Below are positions 35,323-43,741 of a stretch of 64,000 nucleotides of DNA, one piece after another (positions within the stretch are counted from its first letter, which is position 1; each line of letters opens with the position of its first letter). Below the pieces are notes generated by a model, which did not search any database, was not told the origin of the DNA, and saw only the letters and a list, made by a program, of their open reading frames with translations. The DNA comes from Haloarcula ordinaria (GTDB lineage: Archaea > Halobacteriota > Halobacteria > Halobacteriales > Haloarculaceae), in NCBI RefSeq assembly GCF_029338275.1, contig NZ_CP119789.1:434001-498000 (forward strand), given 5' to 3'. Both the position numbers and the translations under genes were made by a program.

Positions 35323-36678
35323 ATGACAAGCGAACTCTCGGACGAGGCCCAGGACGTCCTCGACGAAATCGACGAGAAGAACGTCGACTTCCTGCGCCTG
35401 CAGTTCACCGACATCCTCGGAACAGTGAAGAACGTCTCCATCACGGCCGACCAGGCCGAGAAGGCGTTCACCGAAGGCATCTACTTCGACGGGTCGTCTA
35501 TCGACGGCTTCGTACGGATTCAGGAGTCCGACATGCGTCTGGACCCCGACCCCACGACCTTCTCCATCCTCCCGTGGCGAGAGAACGTCGAGGGCGGCTC
35601 CAGCGCTCGACTCATCTGTAACGTCATCGATACGTCGACCGGCAAGCCGTTCTCCGGCGACCCGCGTGGCGTTCTGAAGCGCGCCATCGCGCGTGCCGAG
35701 GACATGGGCTACGAGGTCAACGCCGCCCCCGAGCCGGAGTTCTTCCTGTTCGAGGAGGACGAGGACGGCCGTGCCACCACGAAGACCAACGACGCCGGTG
35801 GCTACTTCGACCTCGCACCGAAGGACCTCGCGAGCGACGTCCGCCGTGAGATTATCTACGGACTCGAGGACATGGGCTTCAACATCGAAGCCTCCCACCA
35901 CGAGGTCGCCGAGGGTCAACACGAGATCAACTTCACGTACGACGACGCCCTGTCGACGGCCGACAACGTCGCCACGTTCCGGTCCGTCGTCCGCGCCATC
36001 GCGGCCGAACACGACCTGCACGCGACGTTCATGCCCAAGCCGATTCCGCGCATCAACGGCTCGGGGATGCACACCCACATCTCGCTGTTCACCGAGGACG
36101 GCGAGAACGCGTTCCACGACGAGAACGACGAGTTCAACCTGAGCGACACGGCGAAGAGCTTCGTCGCCGGTATCCTCGACCACGCGCCCGCCATCACGGC
36201 CGTCACCAACCCGACCGTGAACTCCTACAAGCGCCTGGTCCCGGGCTACGAGGCACCCGTCTACGTCGCCTGGTCCGACCGGAACCGCTCGGCGCTCATC
36301 CGCAAGCCGGCCGCCCGCGTCCCGGCCGCCTCGCGTATCGAGGCCCGCTTCCCCGACCCGTCGTGTAACCCGTATCTCGCCTTCGCCGCGCTCATCCACG
36401 CCGGTCTGGACGGCATCGAACGCGACCTCGAGTGCGACGACCCGGTCCGCGAGAACATCTACGAGTTCGACGAGGCCAAGCGCGAGGAGTACGGCATCAC
36501 CACGCTGCCCGAGAACCTCGGCGAAGCCGTCGACGAACTCGAGAGCGACGAAGTCATCTCCGACGCGCTCGGCGAGCACGTCTTCGAGAACTTCGTCGAG
36601 GCCAAGCGCCAGGAGCACAAGGAGTACCTCGTCGACGTCTCCCAGTGGGAGCTCGACCAGTACCTCGAGAAGTTCTAA
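35323..36678 (+). CDS. glnA: Glutamine synthetase, type I
   Basis: ATP-dependent ammonium assimilation, glutamate to glutamine, dodecameric cytoplasmic enzyme. The 451-residue product has the beta-grasp N-terminus, [10 protein letters not shown], the metal/glutamate site [19 protein letters not shown], the ATP-site [18 protein letters not shown] and the flexible-loop region. Start at ATG 35323 (MTSELSDEA) fits the promoter at 35283. Divergent from lrp. A T6 tract follows 16 bases after the stop codon. Confidence 0.97.
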   Translation: MTSELSDEAQDVLDEIDEKNVDFLRLQFTDILGTVKNVSITADQAEKAFTEGIYFDGSSIDGFVRIQESDMRLDPDPTTFSILPWRENVEGGSSARLICNVIDTSTGKPFSGDPRGVLKRAIARAEDMGYEVNAAPEPEFFLFEEDEDGRATTKTNDAGGYFDLAPKDLASDVRREIIYGLEDMGFNIEASHHEVAEGQHEINFTYDDALSTADNVATFRSVVRAIAAEHDLHATFMPKPIPRINGSGMHTHISLFTEDGENAFHDENDEFNLSDTAKSFVAGILDHAPAITAVTNPTVNSYKRLVPGYEAPVYVAWSDRNRSALIRKPAARVPAASRIEARFPDPSCNPYLAFAALIHAGLDGIERDLECDDPVRENIYEFDEAKREEYGITTLPENLGEAVDELESDEVISDALGEHVFENFVEAKRQEHKEYLVDVSQWELDQYLEKF

Positions 36679-36701
36679 CCGGTCATCACCGCTATTTTTT
36701 C
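36679..36701 (+). terminator. T-tract terminator after glnA
   Basis: Seventeen bases after the glnA stop lies TATTTTTTCGC with six Ts. Archaeal termination relies on such tracts. It overlaps the stop codon and last codons of the convergent PAP2 gene, whose C-terminus VAKK is encoded by the complement. Confidence 0.5.
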
Positions 36702-37579
36702 GCGACGCGCTCACCGACCAGCGGCAGCGCCAGCAGCCCGCCGGTCCCGACGGCTGCAAGGAGGGCGACGAGCGGCGCCACCGGACCGAACGTCAGAACG
36801 ACCCCGCCGCCGGCAGCGCCGAACAGTCCGCCGAGTGCCAGCGTCGTGGCCGCGCCCTGTGGGGTCGACTCGGGCACGGGGTCCAGTGCACCCGAGGCCA
36901 CGACGCCGCCGACCCCCATCCCCACGACACCTGCCGTCTCGTAGGTGACGCCGCCGGCCAGGAGCGCGACGAGTCCGAGCCCGGTGACGAGGGCGAACAC
37001 GCGGTCGGGTCGTCCCAACAGCCGCACGGCGGCCCAGAGTACGGCCGCGGCGACGGCGACGCCGGCCACCACGTCGACGAGATAGTGGACGCCGAGCACC
37101 AGCCGGGAGAGCGAGACCAGCGCGACGACGACGCCGGCGACGGTCCACCGCTGGCGTTCGGTGCCGACTCGCAGCGCCCACGCGAACCCACCCCAGACGA
37201 GCGTCGTGGCGATGGCGTGGCCGCTGGGGAAGCCAAAGCCGTCACCGGTCGCCATCGAAGCATAGAGGTCGCGAACGGCCGCCGGGAGCCGGTCGGCGTA
37301 GGCCGCCGTCCCCGCACCGGGCGGTCGAGGGAGCGCGAACAGCGCTTTCAGCGAGACCGTGACCGCGATGGCGGCGGCGAGCAACGCGACCAGCATCGCC
37401 GCGCGGTCGCGGGTCAGTCCCCGGCCGAGACGCGGGAGCCGCGAGCCCAGGAGGTACGCGAGGACGGTCGCCGTCCCGACGAACCAGAGGTCACCGAGCT
37501 GCGTGACGAGTGCGAACGCGACGACGACGAGCGCCGGGAGGTCCGAGAGGAGGTCGGTGACGCCGACAGCGCGGCTCAT
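36692..37579 (-). CDS. PAP2 superfamily membrane phosphatase
   Basis: 295-residue membrane protein of the type 2 phosphatidic acid phosphatase superfamily. The three catalytic motifs are present: KALFALPRPP (KxxxxxxRP), FPSGHA (PSGH) and SRLVLGVHYLVDV (SRxxxxxHxxxD). Likely substrates are lipid or isoprenoid phosphates at the outer membrane face. About six TM helices plus a further hydrophobic C-terminal region. The ATG at 37579 overlaps the stop of the preceding YihY gene in ATGA, so the two are coupled. Confidence 0.9.
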   Translation of the reverse strand: MSRAVGVTDLLSDLPALVVVAFALVTQLGDLWFVGTATVLAYLLGSRLPRLGRGLTRDRAAMLVALLAAAIAVTVSLKALFALPRPPGAGTAAYADRLPAAVRDLYASMATGDGFGFPSGHAIATTLVWGGFAWALRVGTERQRWTVAGVVVALVSLSRLVLGVHYLVDVVAGVAVAAAVLWAAVRLLGRPDRVFALVTGLGLVALLAGGVTYETAGVVGMGVGGVVASGALDPVPESTPQGAATTLALGGLFGAAGGGVVLTFGPVAPLVALLAAVGTGGLLALPLVGERVAKK

Positions 37580-38829
37580 TCGCGCCAATCGCGGACCCGG
37601 TCGGCGACCCGACTGGGGACGCCGGCGGCGGTGAACGTGACGCCGACGACCAGCATCACGACGTACAGGCCGAGCACCGACAGCCAGACCACCAGCATCG
37701 ACAGCACAGCCCAGACGCCATCCAGATAGTAGAACGCGCCCAGCGTCATCAGCGTCCCGTACAGCAAGACCACGTAGGGCCCCCAGCCGCGGGCGTGGCC
37801 CCGGCGCATCCGCCGGCGGACGTACCGCTTGAGGTCCTGCTCGACGTCCTCGCGGTGGAGCGTCCGGTCGTCGACGTCCTCGCGGAACGACTCGAACTCC
37901 TCGCGGAGCGCTGCGAGTTCCTCGTCGGTCAGGTCGTCCGGCGACCCGCCGACGCTGGCGTCGCCGTCGTCGGGCGGCGGCGTGTCACCGGCGCGTGCAT
38001 CTGCGTCCTCGCTCATCGCTTTGCCGAGCTCTCGAAGCGGTTCGTGTTGTAATTGCCGGTCCCGGACACCCGCGAGCACCGCGTTGAGCGCGGCGCCGAC
38101 CAGCAGAATCTGCCCGGCGAAGTAGAACCACGTCACGAGCAGGAGCACGCCGCCGACGACGCCGTACAGCTGGAAACTGTCCGCCTGGGCGGCGTAGATG
38201 CCGAACGCGGTCCCGAGCACGGTCCAGCCGGCGGCGGCGAAGACGGCGCCCGGTGCCGCCGCCCGGACGGTCATCGCCTCGTCGGGGAAGACGTAGTACA
38301 GCGGGAAGAACGCCACCGTGAGGACGGGTATCAGCAGGAGGCCGCCGACGGCGAACTCGACGCCGAGGACCGTCCCGATCCCCGCGACGACGCCGAGGCC
38401 GGCGAGCGCCAGGCCGATTCCCAGCAGCGCCGACAGCGCGTCACGAAACTGGTCCAGTAGCGACTCGCTCTCGGCGCTGCCGTAGATACGGGCGAACGCC
38501 AGGTCGAGGCCGCGGAACAGCTTCAGGGCCCCCCACAGCATCACCACGAGGCCGAGCACCGTCGCGCCGCTCCGCCCGACGGCACTCGTCAGCGCGTTCA
38601 GCAGGACGCCCTGGGCGGCCGGGGTGAGCGCCGACGCCGCCGCACCGACGACCCGCGCCGCGAACGCCTCGCCGCCCAGCAGCGATCCGACGACCAGCGC
38701 CAGCAACAGCAGCGGAATCACCGAGACGAACATGTAGTACGCGATGCTGGCGGCGAGGAAGGAGACCTGCTCGGTCCGGACAGTGTCGACGAGGTCGCGA
38801 ACGACGGACTGCACCCGGGCGGTGTTCAC
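37576..38829 (-). CDS. YihY/BrkB family membrane protein
   Basis: 417-residue protein. The first 270 residues hold the six-TM YihY (UPF0761) domain: QVSFLAASIAYYMFVSVIPLLLLALV, the central RGLDLAFARIYG, and LYGVVGGVLLLVTWFYFAGQILLVGAALNAV. A charged acidic cytoplasmic region (about 280-350) and two more TM helices form a C-terminal extension. Despite old names it is not RNase BN; its function is unknown. GTG start at 38829 behind a TATA box at 38853. Operon with the PAP2 phosphatase, suggesting an envelope role. Confidence 0.88.
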   Translation of the reverse strand: MNTARVQSVVRDLVDTVRTEQVSFLAASIAYYMFVSVIPLLLLALVVGSLLGGEAFAARVVGAAASALTPAAQGVLLNALTSAVGRSGATVLGLVVMLWGALKLFRGLDLAFARIYGSAESESLLDQFRDALSALLGIGLALAGLGVVAGIGTVLGVEFAVGGLLLIPVLTVAFFPLYYVFPDEAMTVRAAAPGAVFAAAGWTVLGTAFGIYAAQADSFQLYGVVGGVLLLVTWFYFAGQILLVGAALNAVLAGVRDRQLQHEPLRELGKAMSEDADARAGDTPPPDDGDASVGGSPDDLTDEELAALREEFESFREDVDDRTLHREDVEQDLKRYVRRRMRRGHARGWGPYVVLLYGTLMTLGAFYYLDGVWAVLSMLVVWLSVLGLYVVMLVVGVTFTAAGVPSRVADRVRDWRE

Positions 38830-38851
38830 GGCGGGATGTCGGGTGGCTGTT

Positions 38852-38864
38852 GTTTATAGATACC
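38852..38864 (-). promoter_or_regulatory. TATA box of the YihY-PAP2 operon
   Basis: On the minus strand GTATCTATAAACA lies about 23-35 bases before the GTG start at 38829. Confidence 0.5.
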
Positions 38865-39066
38865 CGTCTCCCGGTCCGACGGGCTTCACATCGCCGTCGA
38901 ACACGGTCCTGGCCTCCTGCGCCGGCGCCAGCTCCGCACAGGTATCCAGGTCAGCAGACCGCTCGTTTGGCGAATCTTCCCCACCATTGTGGCCATCCAA
39001 CCACATATTATTATATTAGGCCCATATTTGACCACTATTATACGGGATAGGCGATAACTCGGACCT

Positions 39067-39534
39067 ATGTCAGCGCGGAAAATTGAACATGTCACCAAAG
39101 CCTGTGCCTACGTCACCAGAAACGGGTCGGAACTACTGGTGTTCGAGGGACCGGGCCACGACGGGCTACAGATACCGAAGGGGACCGTCGAGTCGGGCGA
39201 AGTGCCTCGCGAAGCGCTGTACCGGGAGGTCATCGAGGAGAGCGGGCTCGCGACCATCGAGGACCTCCGTCACGTCGTCACCGACGTCTGGACCCGGAGG
39301 GAGTCCCCGCCCAAGCGGTACGTCCGGAACTTCTACCACGCGACGGTCCACGAGTCCCGCGACTCCTGGACACACACTGTCACCGGCGACGGAGCGGAAC
39401 AGGGCGTCGAGTTCGAGTTCTCCTGGATCGAGCTCCCCGCGGAGGACGCCTTCGCACTCGACCTCGACGACTACCTCCACGCCCTCTCGACCGGGACCGA
39501 CGCGCAGTCGGCCCCGCGCGTCGCCGCCGACTGA
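39067..39534 (+). CDS. NUDIX hydrolase
   Basis: 155-residue pyrophosphohydrolase for a nucleoside diphosphate-linked substrate. The Nudix box is complete: GTVESGEVPREALYREVIEESGL (about residues 39-61), with the REVIEES core for metal binding. The C-terminal 15 residues are dispensable-looking. A markedly AT-rich stretch (39005-39045, with ATTATTATATTA and CTATTATACGG) precedes it and probably holds the promoter. Substrate not predictable. Confidence 0.9.
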   Translation: MSARKIEHVTKACAYVTRNGSELLVFEGPGHDGLQIPKGTVESGEVPREALYREVIEESGLATIEDLRHVVTDVWTRRESPPKRYVRNFYHATVHESRDSWTHTVTGDGAEQGVEFEFSWIELPAEDAFALDLDDYLHALSTGTDAQSAPRVAAD

Positions 39535-39568
39535 GGACGTTCCTCCGGCCGAACGTGCCGAGCGATAG

Positions 39569-41014
39569 CTAGTCGTCCAGCGCTGCGTCTGGCCGGTATG
39601 AGCGACTGACGACCTGCCAGGCGCCCGACCGGAAGCGGTGGTAGGTGATGCTCGCCGGGACGGCCGTCTCGACTAGCAGCGACGCGTAGAGTGCGAACAC
39701 GCCGACCGACGGGAGGAGGACGCCGAGCACGGCCACCGGCAGCGCGAAGAGGTACATCCCGGCGAGCTGGGAGTACAGCGGCCAGCGCGTGTCCCCACTG
39801 GCTCTGAGTGGGCCAGTGGCACCGCCGTCGACGCCGCGGAAGACGACGCTGAGACACGCGACGGCGACGAAGACGGTGACCTGGCCGACGACGGTGGGGT
39901 CGTCGACGAATACCCCGGCGATCTGCCGGGAGAACAGGACGGTCGTCGCAGCGACGAGCAGGTAGACGCCGACGCTCAGCCGGAAGACGTCGCTCGCCCA
40001 GGCGGTGGCGTCGGCCTCGTCGTTCTTTCCGAGGGCCTGGCCGACGAGGCTGCTGGAGGCGAGACTCAGCCCCCAGTTGGGCGTATCGAGCAGGGCGCGA
40101 ACCCGGAGCGCGACGACGTACGCCGAGACGACACCGGGGCCGAACAGGCCGACGACGAACAGCCGCGGGAACTGCGCGCCGGTCCGGGCGAGGTGCGTCC
40201 CGACGAGCGGGAGGCCGACCTCGACGAGGTCGTCGGCGAGCGCCCGGTCGAAGTAGGGCCGCGAGAGCGGAATCCGGATTGGGAACGGGAGCCCGGGCAG
40301 CCCACCGCGGGCGAGGCCGACGGCGAACGTCACGGTGACGAGCGCGTTGGCGACCACCGTCCCGATGGCGGCGCCGACGACACCCAGCCCGAAGCCGAAG
40401 ATGAGCACGGCGTTGAGCCCGACGTTGATGACCGCGCCGCTCCCCCGGAGGACCATCGGCACGTAGGCGTCGTCGACTCCGACGAGTGTGCGGCTCGCGA
40501 CGAGGTTCAGCGCGGCGAACGGGACCCCGAGGCCGACGACCTGGAGGTACCGAGCGCCGTAGCCGACGGCCTGTGCGCCCGATCCGGACCCGACGAGGTC
40601 GACGAGGAGCCCGGGGAGCCACCAGTAGGCGGCCGACAGCGGGAGCGTCAGGGCCAGCGCGACGGCGGCGCTGGTCGTGACCGTCAGCCCCAGCTCCTCG
40701 CGGGCGTCGGCACCGTAACGCTGGGAGACCATCCCGATAGTCGCCCCGGCGAGGCCCCCGCCGAGCGCGAAGGCCAGTTCCCAGAACGGCGTCGCGAACC
40801 CCACGCCGGCGATTGCCGCCGGCCCGAGCGCGATACCGACCATGGCGACGTCGGCCGTCGACTTCGACATCCGGGCGAGGCCGGTGACGATGCGGGGCCA
40901 GGAGAGGGCCGTCGCTCGCTCCAGCCTGTCGCGGTCGGCCAGCCCCAGTCGTGTGAGCACGGCGGCGACGACCAGCAGGACGGCACGGACGGGGTTGAGA
41001 GCGGAGCGCACCAC
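39569..41014 (-). CDS. MATE family efflux transporter
   Basis: 481-residue antiporter with about twelve TM helices. Features include RMSKSTADVAMVGIALGPAAIAGV at TM1 and GPLRASGDTRWPLYSQLAGMYLF in the second bundle. The sequence is closer to the MATE protein at 62042 (both have a GDTRWPLY segment and a similar N-terminal LTRLG/LTRLVRG leader) than to the TetR-linked one at 32579. No regulator nearby. A repeat element (copy A) occupies its upstream region. Confidence 0.92.
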   Translation of the reverse strand: MVRSALNPVRAVLLVVAAVLTRLGLADRDRLERATALSWPRIVTGLARMSKSTADVAMVGIALGPAAIAGVGFATPFWELAFALGGGLAGATIGMVSQRYGADAREELGLTVTTSAAVALALTLPLSAAYWWLPGLLVDLVGSGSGAQAVGYGARYLQVVGLGVPFAALNLVASRTLVGVDDAYVPMVLRGSGAVINVGLNAVLIFGFGLGVVGAAIGTVVANALVTVTFAVGLARGGLPGLPFPIRIPLSRPYFDRALADDLVEVGLPLVGTHLARTGAQFPRLFVVGLFGPGVVSAYVVALRVRALLDTPNWGLSLASSSLVGQALGKNDEADATAWASDVFRLSVGVYLLVAATTVLFSRQIAGVFVDDPTVVGQVTVFVAVACLSVVFRGVDGGATGPLRASGDTRWPLYSQLAGMYLFALPVAVLGVLLPSVGVFALYASLLVETAVPASITYHRFRSGAWQVVSRSYRPDAALDD

Positions 41015-41461
41015 TTGCGCTGGCTTCGGAGCGAGCCCTGAAAGCCCTTGAGAAACGGGCCGGGTTCAGTTGGGAGTGTGTCCGAAGAACGGGCGTGGTG
41101 GGCAGCACTGCGGCGAGGCGGGCCGTGTGTATTTCAACAGCGGTCGGTTCACAGAGCCAGAGAATCCTACCCGAAGCCGGGTGACCAGCCGGCATGGGCG
41201 GGGCTGAAAGGGGCCGTGCTATCGGCGAACCCCGACGTTCGCAAGAGCAGAGCTCTTGCGCAGCCCATCAGAAATCTTCGATTTCTGAGGACGATGCAAG
41301 CACGCGAAGCGCGCGCAGCGAGTCGCGGGTCGCGTGGGACCGGCGGTCCCACGTCTTGGTGAGCGGGGGCTTTCTGGCCGTACACTCCCGGGATTGCTCA
41401 CCGAAACACGACCGGGAGGGGGCTCACAGGGTTTATGCACGGCCCCGCCGACCTCGCGGGT
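41015..41461. other. 447-base intergenic region between divergent genes
   Basis: Holds the upstream sequence of the minus-strand MATE gene, copy A of a structured repeat (about 41120-41380) and, near 41429-41438, a TATA-like GGGTTTATGC for the small membrane protein at 41462. I see no credible protein-coding gene in it. Confidence 0.7.
41120..41380 (+). repeat. Structured divergent-region element, copy A
   Basis: Aligns over about 260 bases with copy B (45465-45715). Left end GAGCCAGAGAATCC (41154) is a decayed form of the terminal repeat; the right end GGGGCTTTCTGGC (41366-41378) is intact. Inside are two perfect hairpins: CGCAAGAGC-AGA-GCTCTTGCG (41240-41260) and CAGAAATC-TTC-GATTTCTG (41269-41287), joined by the invariant CAGCCCAT. 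Other shared blocks are CTGAAAGGGGCC and GTGTAYTTC upstream. It contains no gene. Confidence 0.85.
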
Positions 41462-41881
41462 ATGGAGACGGAAGCGGCCATCCGCGAGGGGTCGATACAG
41501 GTGACGGCGCTGTTGCTCGTCGCCGCCAGCGTCCTGCTGGTGCTCGGCGTCGCCGGTGTCGGGGCGTCGCTGCCGCTGGTCGGCCTGCTGCTCGCGCTGG
41601 CCGTCGTCCTGTACGCGACGCGGTCGACGGAGCCCACAGTCGGGCGCATCGGGGGCCTGAACGTCGACCACCTGCTCGGGTCGCTGTGGCTCGCCGTCGT
41701 CGTCGCGACCCTGCCGCTGGTGTTCGAGCTGTCAGCCACGCCCGAGGAGGTGCAGGCGCTGGGCGGCCTGCTCGGCCTCGCGGGCATGGTGAACTACTTC
41801 GTCCGGCCGCTGTACCTGCTGGCCTACGACCTGGTCTCGTCGTTGCTCGGGACCGGAGAAGGACGCGCCAACGGTCGCTAA
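41462..41881 (+). CDS. Uncharacterised membrane protein, about four TM
   Basis: 139-residue protein with four hydrophobic segments (about residues 12-32, 34-52, 67-88 and 96-125). Motifs such as GSIQVTALLLVAASVLLVLG and GLAGMVNYFVRPLYLLAYD are not ones I can assign. ATG at 41462 gives METEAAIREGS; an upstream ATG at 41435 is possible. Its stop codon is one base away from the stop of the convergent trm1 gene. Confidence 0.6.
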   Translation: METEAAIREGSIQVTALLLVAASVLLVLGVAGVGASLPLVGLLLALAVVLYATRSTEPTVGRIGGLNVDHLLGSLWLAVVVATLPLVFELSATPEEVQALGGLLGLAGMVNYFVRPLYLLAYDLVSSLLGTGEGRANGR

Positions 41882-41882
41882 A

Positions 41883-42986
41883 TCACTCGGCGGTCGCGTC
41901 TCGAATCTCGACCACGTCGGCGTCGGTCTTGAACGTCGTCCCACCGTAGTGCGTTCGGGAGGCCTCGAACCCGGAGTCGTGCAGTTTCTCTACGAAGGTG
42001 TCCATCGCCTCGGCCCCGCGATTCCAGCGCTTACAGAGGCGGTGCTGGTCGTAGTGTGTCGGCGTGTCCAGTTCGCCCCCGAGCGTCGCCAGCAATTCGG
42101 CAGCCTTCTCGGCGGTGCCCATGTCCTCGCTCAGGTGCTCGCTGACCGCGTCGGCGAAGGCGGGCTCGCAGGTCCGGGCGAGCCAGATGGGGCCGGCCGT
42201 CTGGAGGTGCTCGCCGCAGTTGGGGCACTCGGCTGGTGCGTCGGCGATGAGGCCGAAGTCGTGGTCCCGCCAGAGGCAGCGCTGGCAGTGGTAGACGTAG
42301 CCCAGGTCGTCGATGCAGTCGTTGGCGACACGGGCACCGTGGTCGAACTCCAGGTAGGTCCGGGCGTAGTGTTTCGTCGCGTGACTCAGGACGGGGCGGG
42401 CGGCGATGTCGTAGCGGGCGGCGGTCCGAATCATCGCCGAGAGGAGGACGCGCATCCCCATCTCGGCGTGGAACTCGGTGTTTCGCGGGACTGCGCCGTA
42501 CGAGCGGACGCCGCTCTCGAAGTGTGCCCCACAGAGCGGCGCGGTGTCGGTGGCGGTGACACAGAGCAGGCGTTTCGTCCCCTGGATGGCCGCGTCGGCG
42601 AAGGGGATGGGCGTCCCGAAGGGGTCGACGTCGACCACGTCGAAGGCGTCGGCGTGCATCAGGACGTTGGCGTTCTCCCGGTGGACCGCGGCGGCGAGGT
42701 CGTTGCGCTCCAGATTCCGTTCACAGAGCGCCGTCGCCTCGTCGTCGATGTCACACAGCGTCGTCTCCCAGCCGTCGGCGGCCGCGCGGACCCCGCGGAT
42801 GCCGCTCGCCGCGGTGGCGTCGAGATACGACTCGGCGCTCTCGTCTCGCTCTCGGTAGGCCCGCAGCGTCGCCACCGTCACGTCCCGATTCAGCTCCTGG
42901 ACGGGGTTGAAGAAGACGTCGGCCCCCTTGCCCGCGTCGGGCTGTTCGGGCACCTCGACCGTCACCTGTCCCTCGCTGACGCGCAT
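41883..42986 (-). CDS. trm1: tRNA (guanine26-N2)-dimethyltransferase
   Basis: SAM-dependent enzyme that makes N2,N2-dimethylguanosine at position 26 of tRNAs. The 367-residue product begins with the conserved PDAGKGADVFFNPVQELNRD, has the SAM site around DATAASGIRGVRAA, the catalytic VVDVDPFGTPIPF, and a zinc-like cluster CQRC...CPNC in the C-terminal third (YVYHCQRCLWRDHDF). Typical archaeal length. ATG at 42986. Monocistronic. Confidence 0.95.
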   Translation of the reverse strand: MRVSEGQVTVEVPEQPDAGKGADVFFNPVQELNRDVTVATLRAYRERDESAESYLDATAASGIRGVRAAADGWETTLCDIDDEATALCERNLERNDLAAAVHRENANVLMHADAFDVVDVDPFGTPIPFADAAIQGTKRLLCVTATDTAPLCGAHFESGVRSYGAVPRNTEFHAEMGMRVLLSAMIRTAARYDIAARPVLSHATKHYARTYLEFDHGARVANDCIDDLGYVYHCQRCLWRDHDFGLIADAPAECPNCGEHLQTAGPIWLARTCEPAFADAVSEHLSEDMGTAEKAAELLATLGGELDTPTHYDQHRLCKRWNRGAEAMDTFVEKLHDSGFEASRTHYGGTTFKTDADVVEIRDATAE

Positions 42987-43147
42987 ACCGTAGCCTGCAG
43001 ACAGGCGGCGTTAAGTCGTTCGACCGACGTCCGGCGTGTGCCGCAACCGTCCGGCAAACCCTCGGCCGTTCGACTCTGGTCGAGTTGTCAGTAGAGACAT
43101 ACATACAAGCGACCTCGTCCCGTAGAGGTCGCTATCCAATCGAAGCC

Positions 43148-43702
43148 ATGACAGACCGGAGCAACCTGCGAGCGAAGTACGCGACGAGCCACGAGCTCAT
43201 GGACGTCATCAGATACGCCGCAGAGACGCTGAGCGTCGAGTTCGACCGGTGGGACGAGCGCCACGTGACCGGGCCGAGCCTCTACGTGCTTATCGTCGCG
43301 GACATCGACTTCGGGAACTACACCGACCCGCTGGGGCTGAACACGTGGCCGGTCGACGAGTGCCAGGTGGTCCAGCGGGAGTCGGACGCGTTCATCGAGG
43401 TCGCCCGCGACGTGGCCTTCAGCCGCGACGGGGCCATCGTCGTCGCCGGCGACGGAACGATACAGGAGCAGATGGTTCGGGTCCGGAACCTCAGTGTGTC
43501 CGAACGCGAACGAACCGACGGCGTCAGTCCCGCTGGCTGGATGGGGACCAAACACCTGAGTGCACTGGAGGCGTCGACCCGCCAGCAGGTGCTGTGGGCC
43601 ATCACGCTGAGCGAGGAGGACGGACGCGTCACGACCTTTCTGGACGGCGAGTACCGGGATTACGAGCACGGCGAACTCGGCGGGCGGTGGCGACTCGAAT
43701 GA
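43148..43702 (+). CDS. dacZ: Diadenylate cyclase (DisA_N domain), DacZ-like
   Basis: 184-residue soluble protein consisting of a DisA_N domain, which makes cyclic di-AMP from two ATP. The two active-site blocks are recognisable: SRDGAIVVAGDGTI (DGA motif, about residues 95-108) and WMGTKHLSALEASTRQQ (the GxRHRxA region, here GTKH). The archaeal DacZ enzyme regulates osmotic homeostasis in haloarchaea. This protein is short, and the second motif is altered (Lys-His for Arg-His-Arg), so activity is not certain. ATG at 43148; an upstream ATG at 43085 would add 21 unlikely residues. Confidence 0.78.
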   Translation: MTDRSNLRAKYATSHELMDVIRYAAETLSVEFDRWDERHVTGPSLYVLIVADIDFGNYTDPLGLNTWPVDECQVVQRESDAFIEVARDVAFSRDGAIVVAGDGTIQEQMVRVRNLSVSERERTDGVSPAGWMGTKHLSALEASTRQQVLWAITLSEEDGRVTTFLDGEYRDYEHGELGGRWRLE

Positions 43703-43741
43703 TCGTACCGGACGCCGGTCGACAGGCGCCCGACGCGATGG

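Noticed and set aside
38886..39098. Short minus-strand frame in the AT-rich gap before the NUDIX gene
   Set aside because: No promoter in the right place, no conserved look, and it overlaps the likely NUDIX promoter.
41167..41385. Minus-strand frame inside copy A giving a product similar to one in copy B
   Set aside because: The similarity follows from the shared repeat DNA. The frame crosses the hairpins, lacks a promoter and changes length between copies, so it is a by-product of the repeat.
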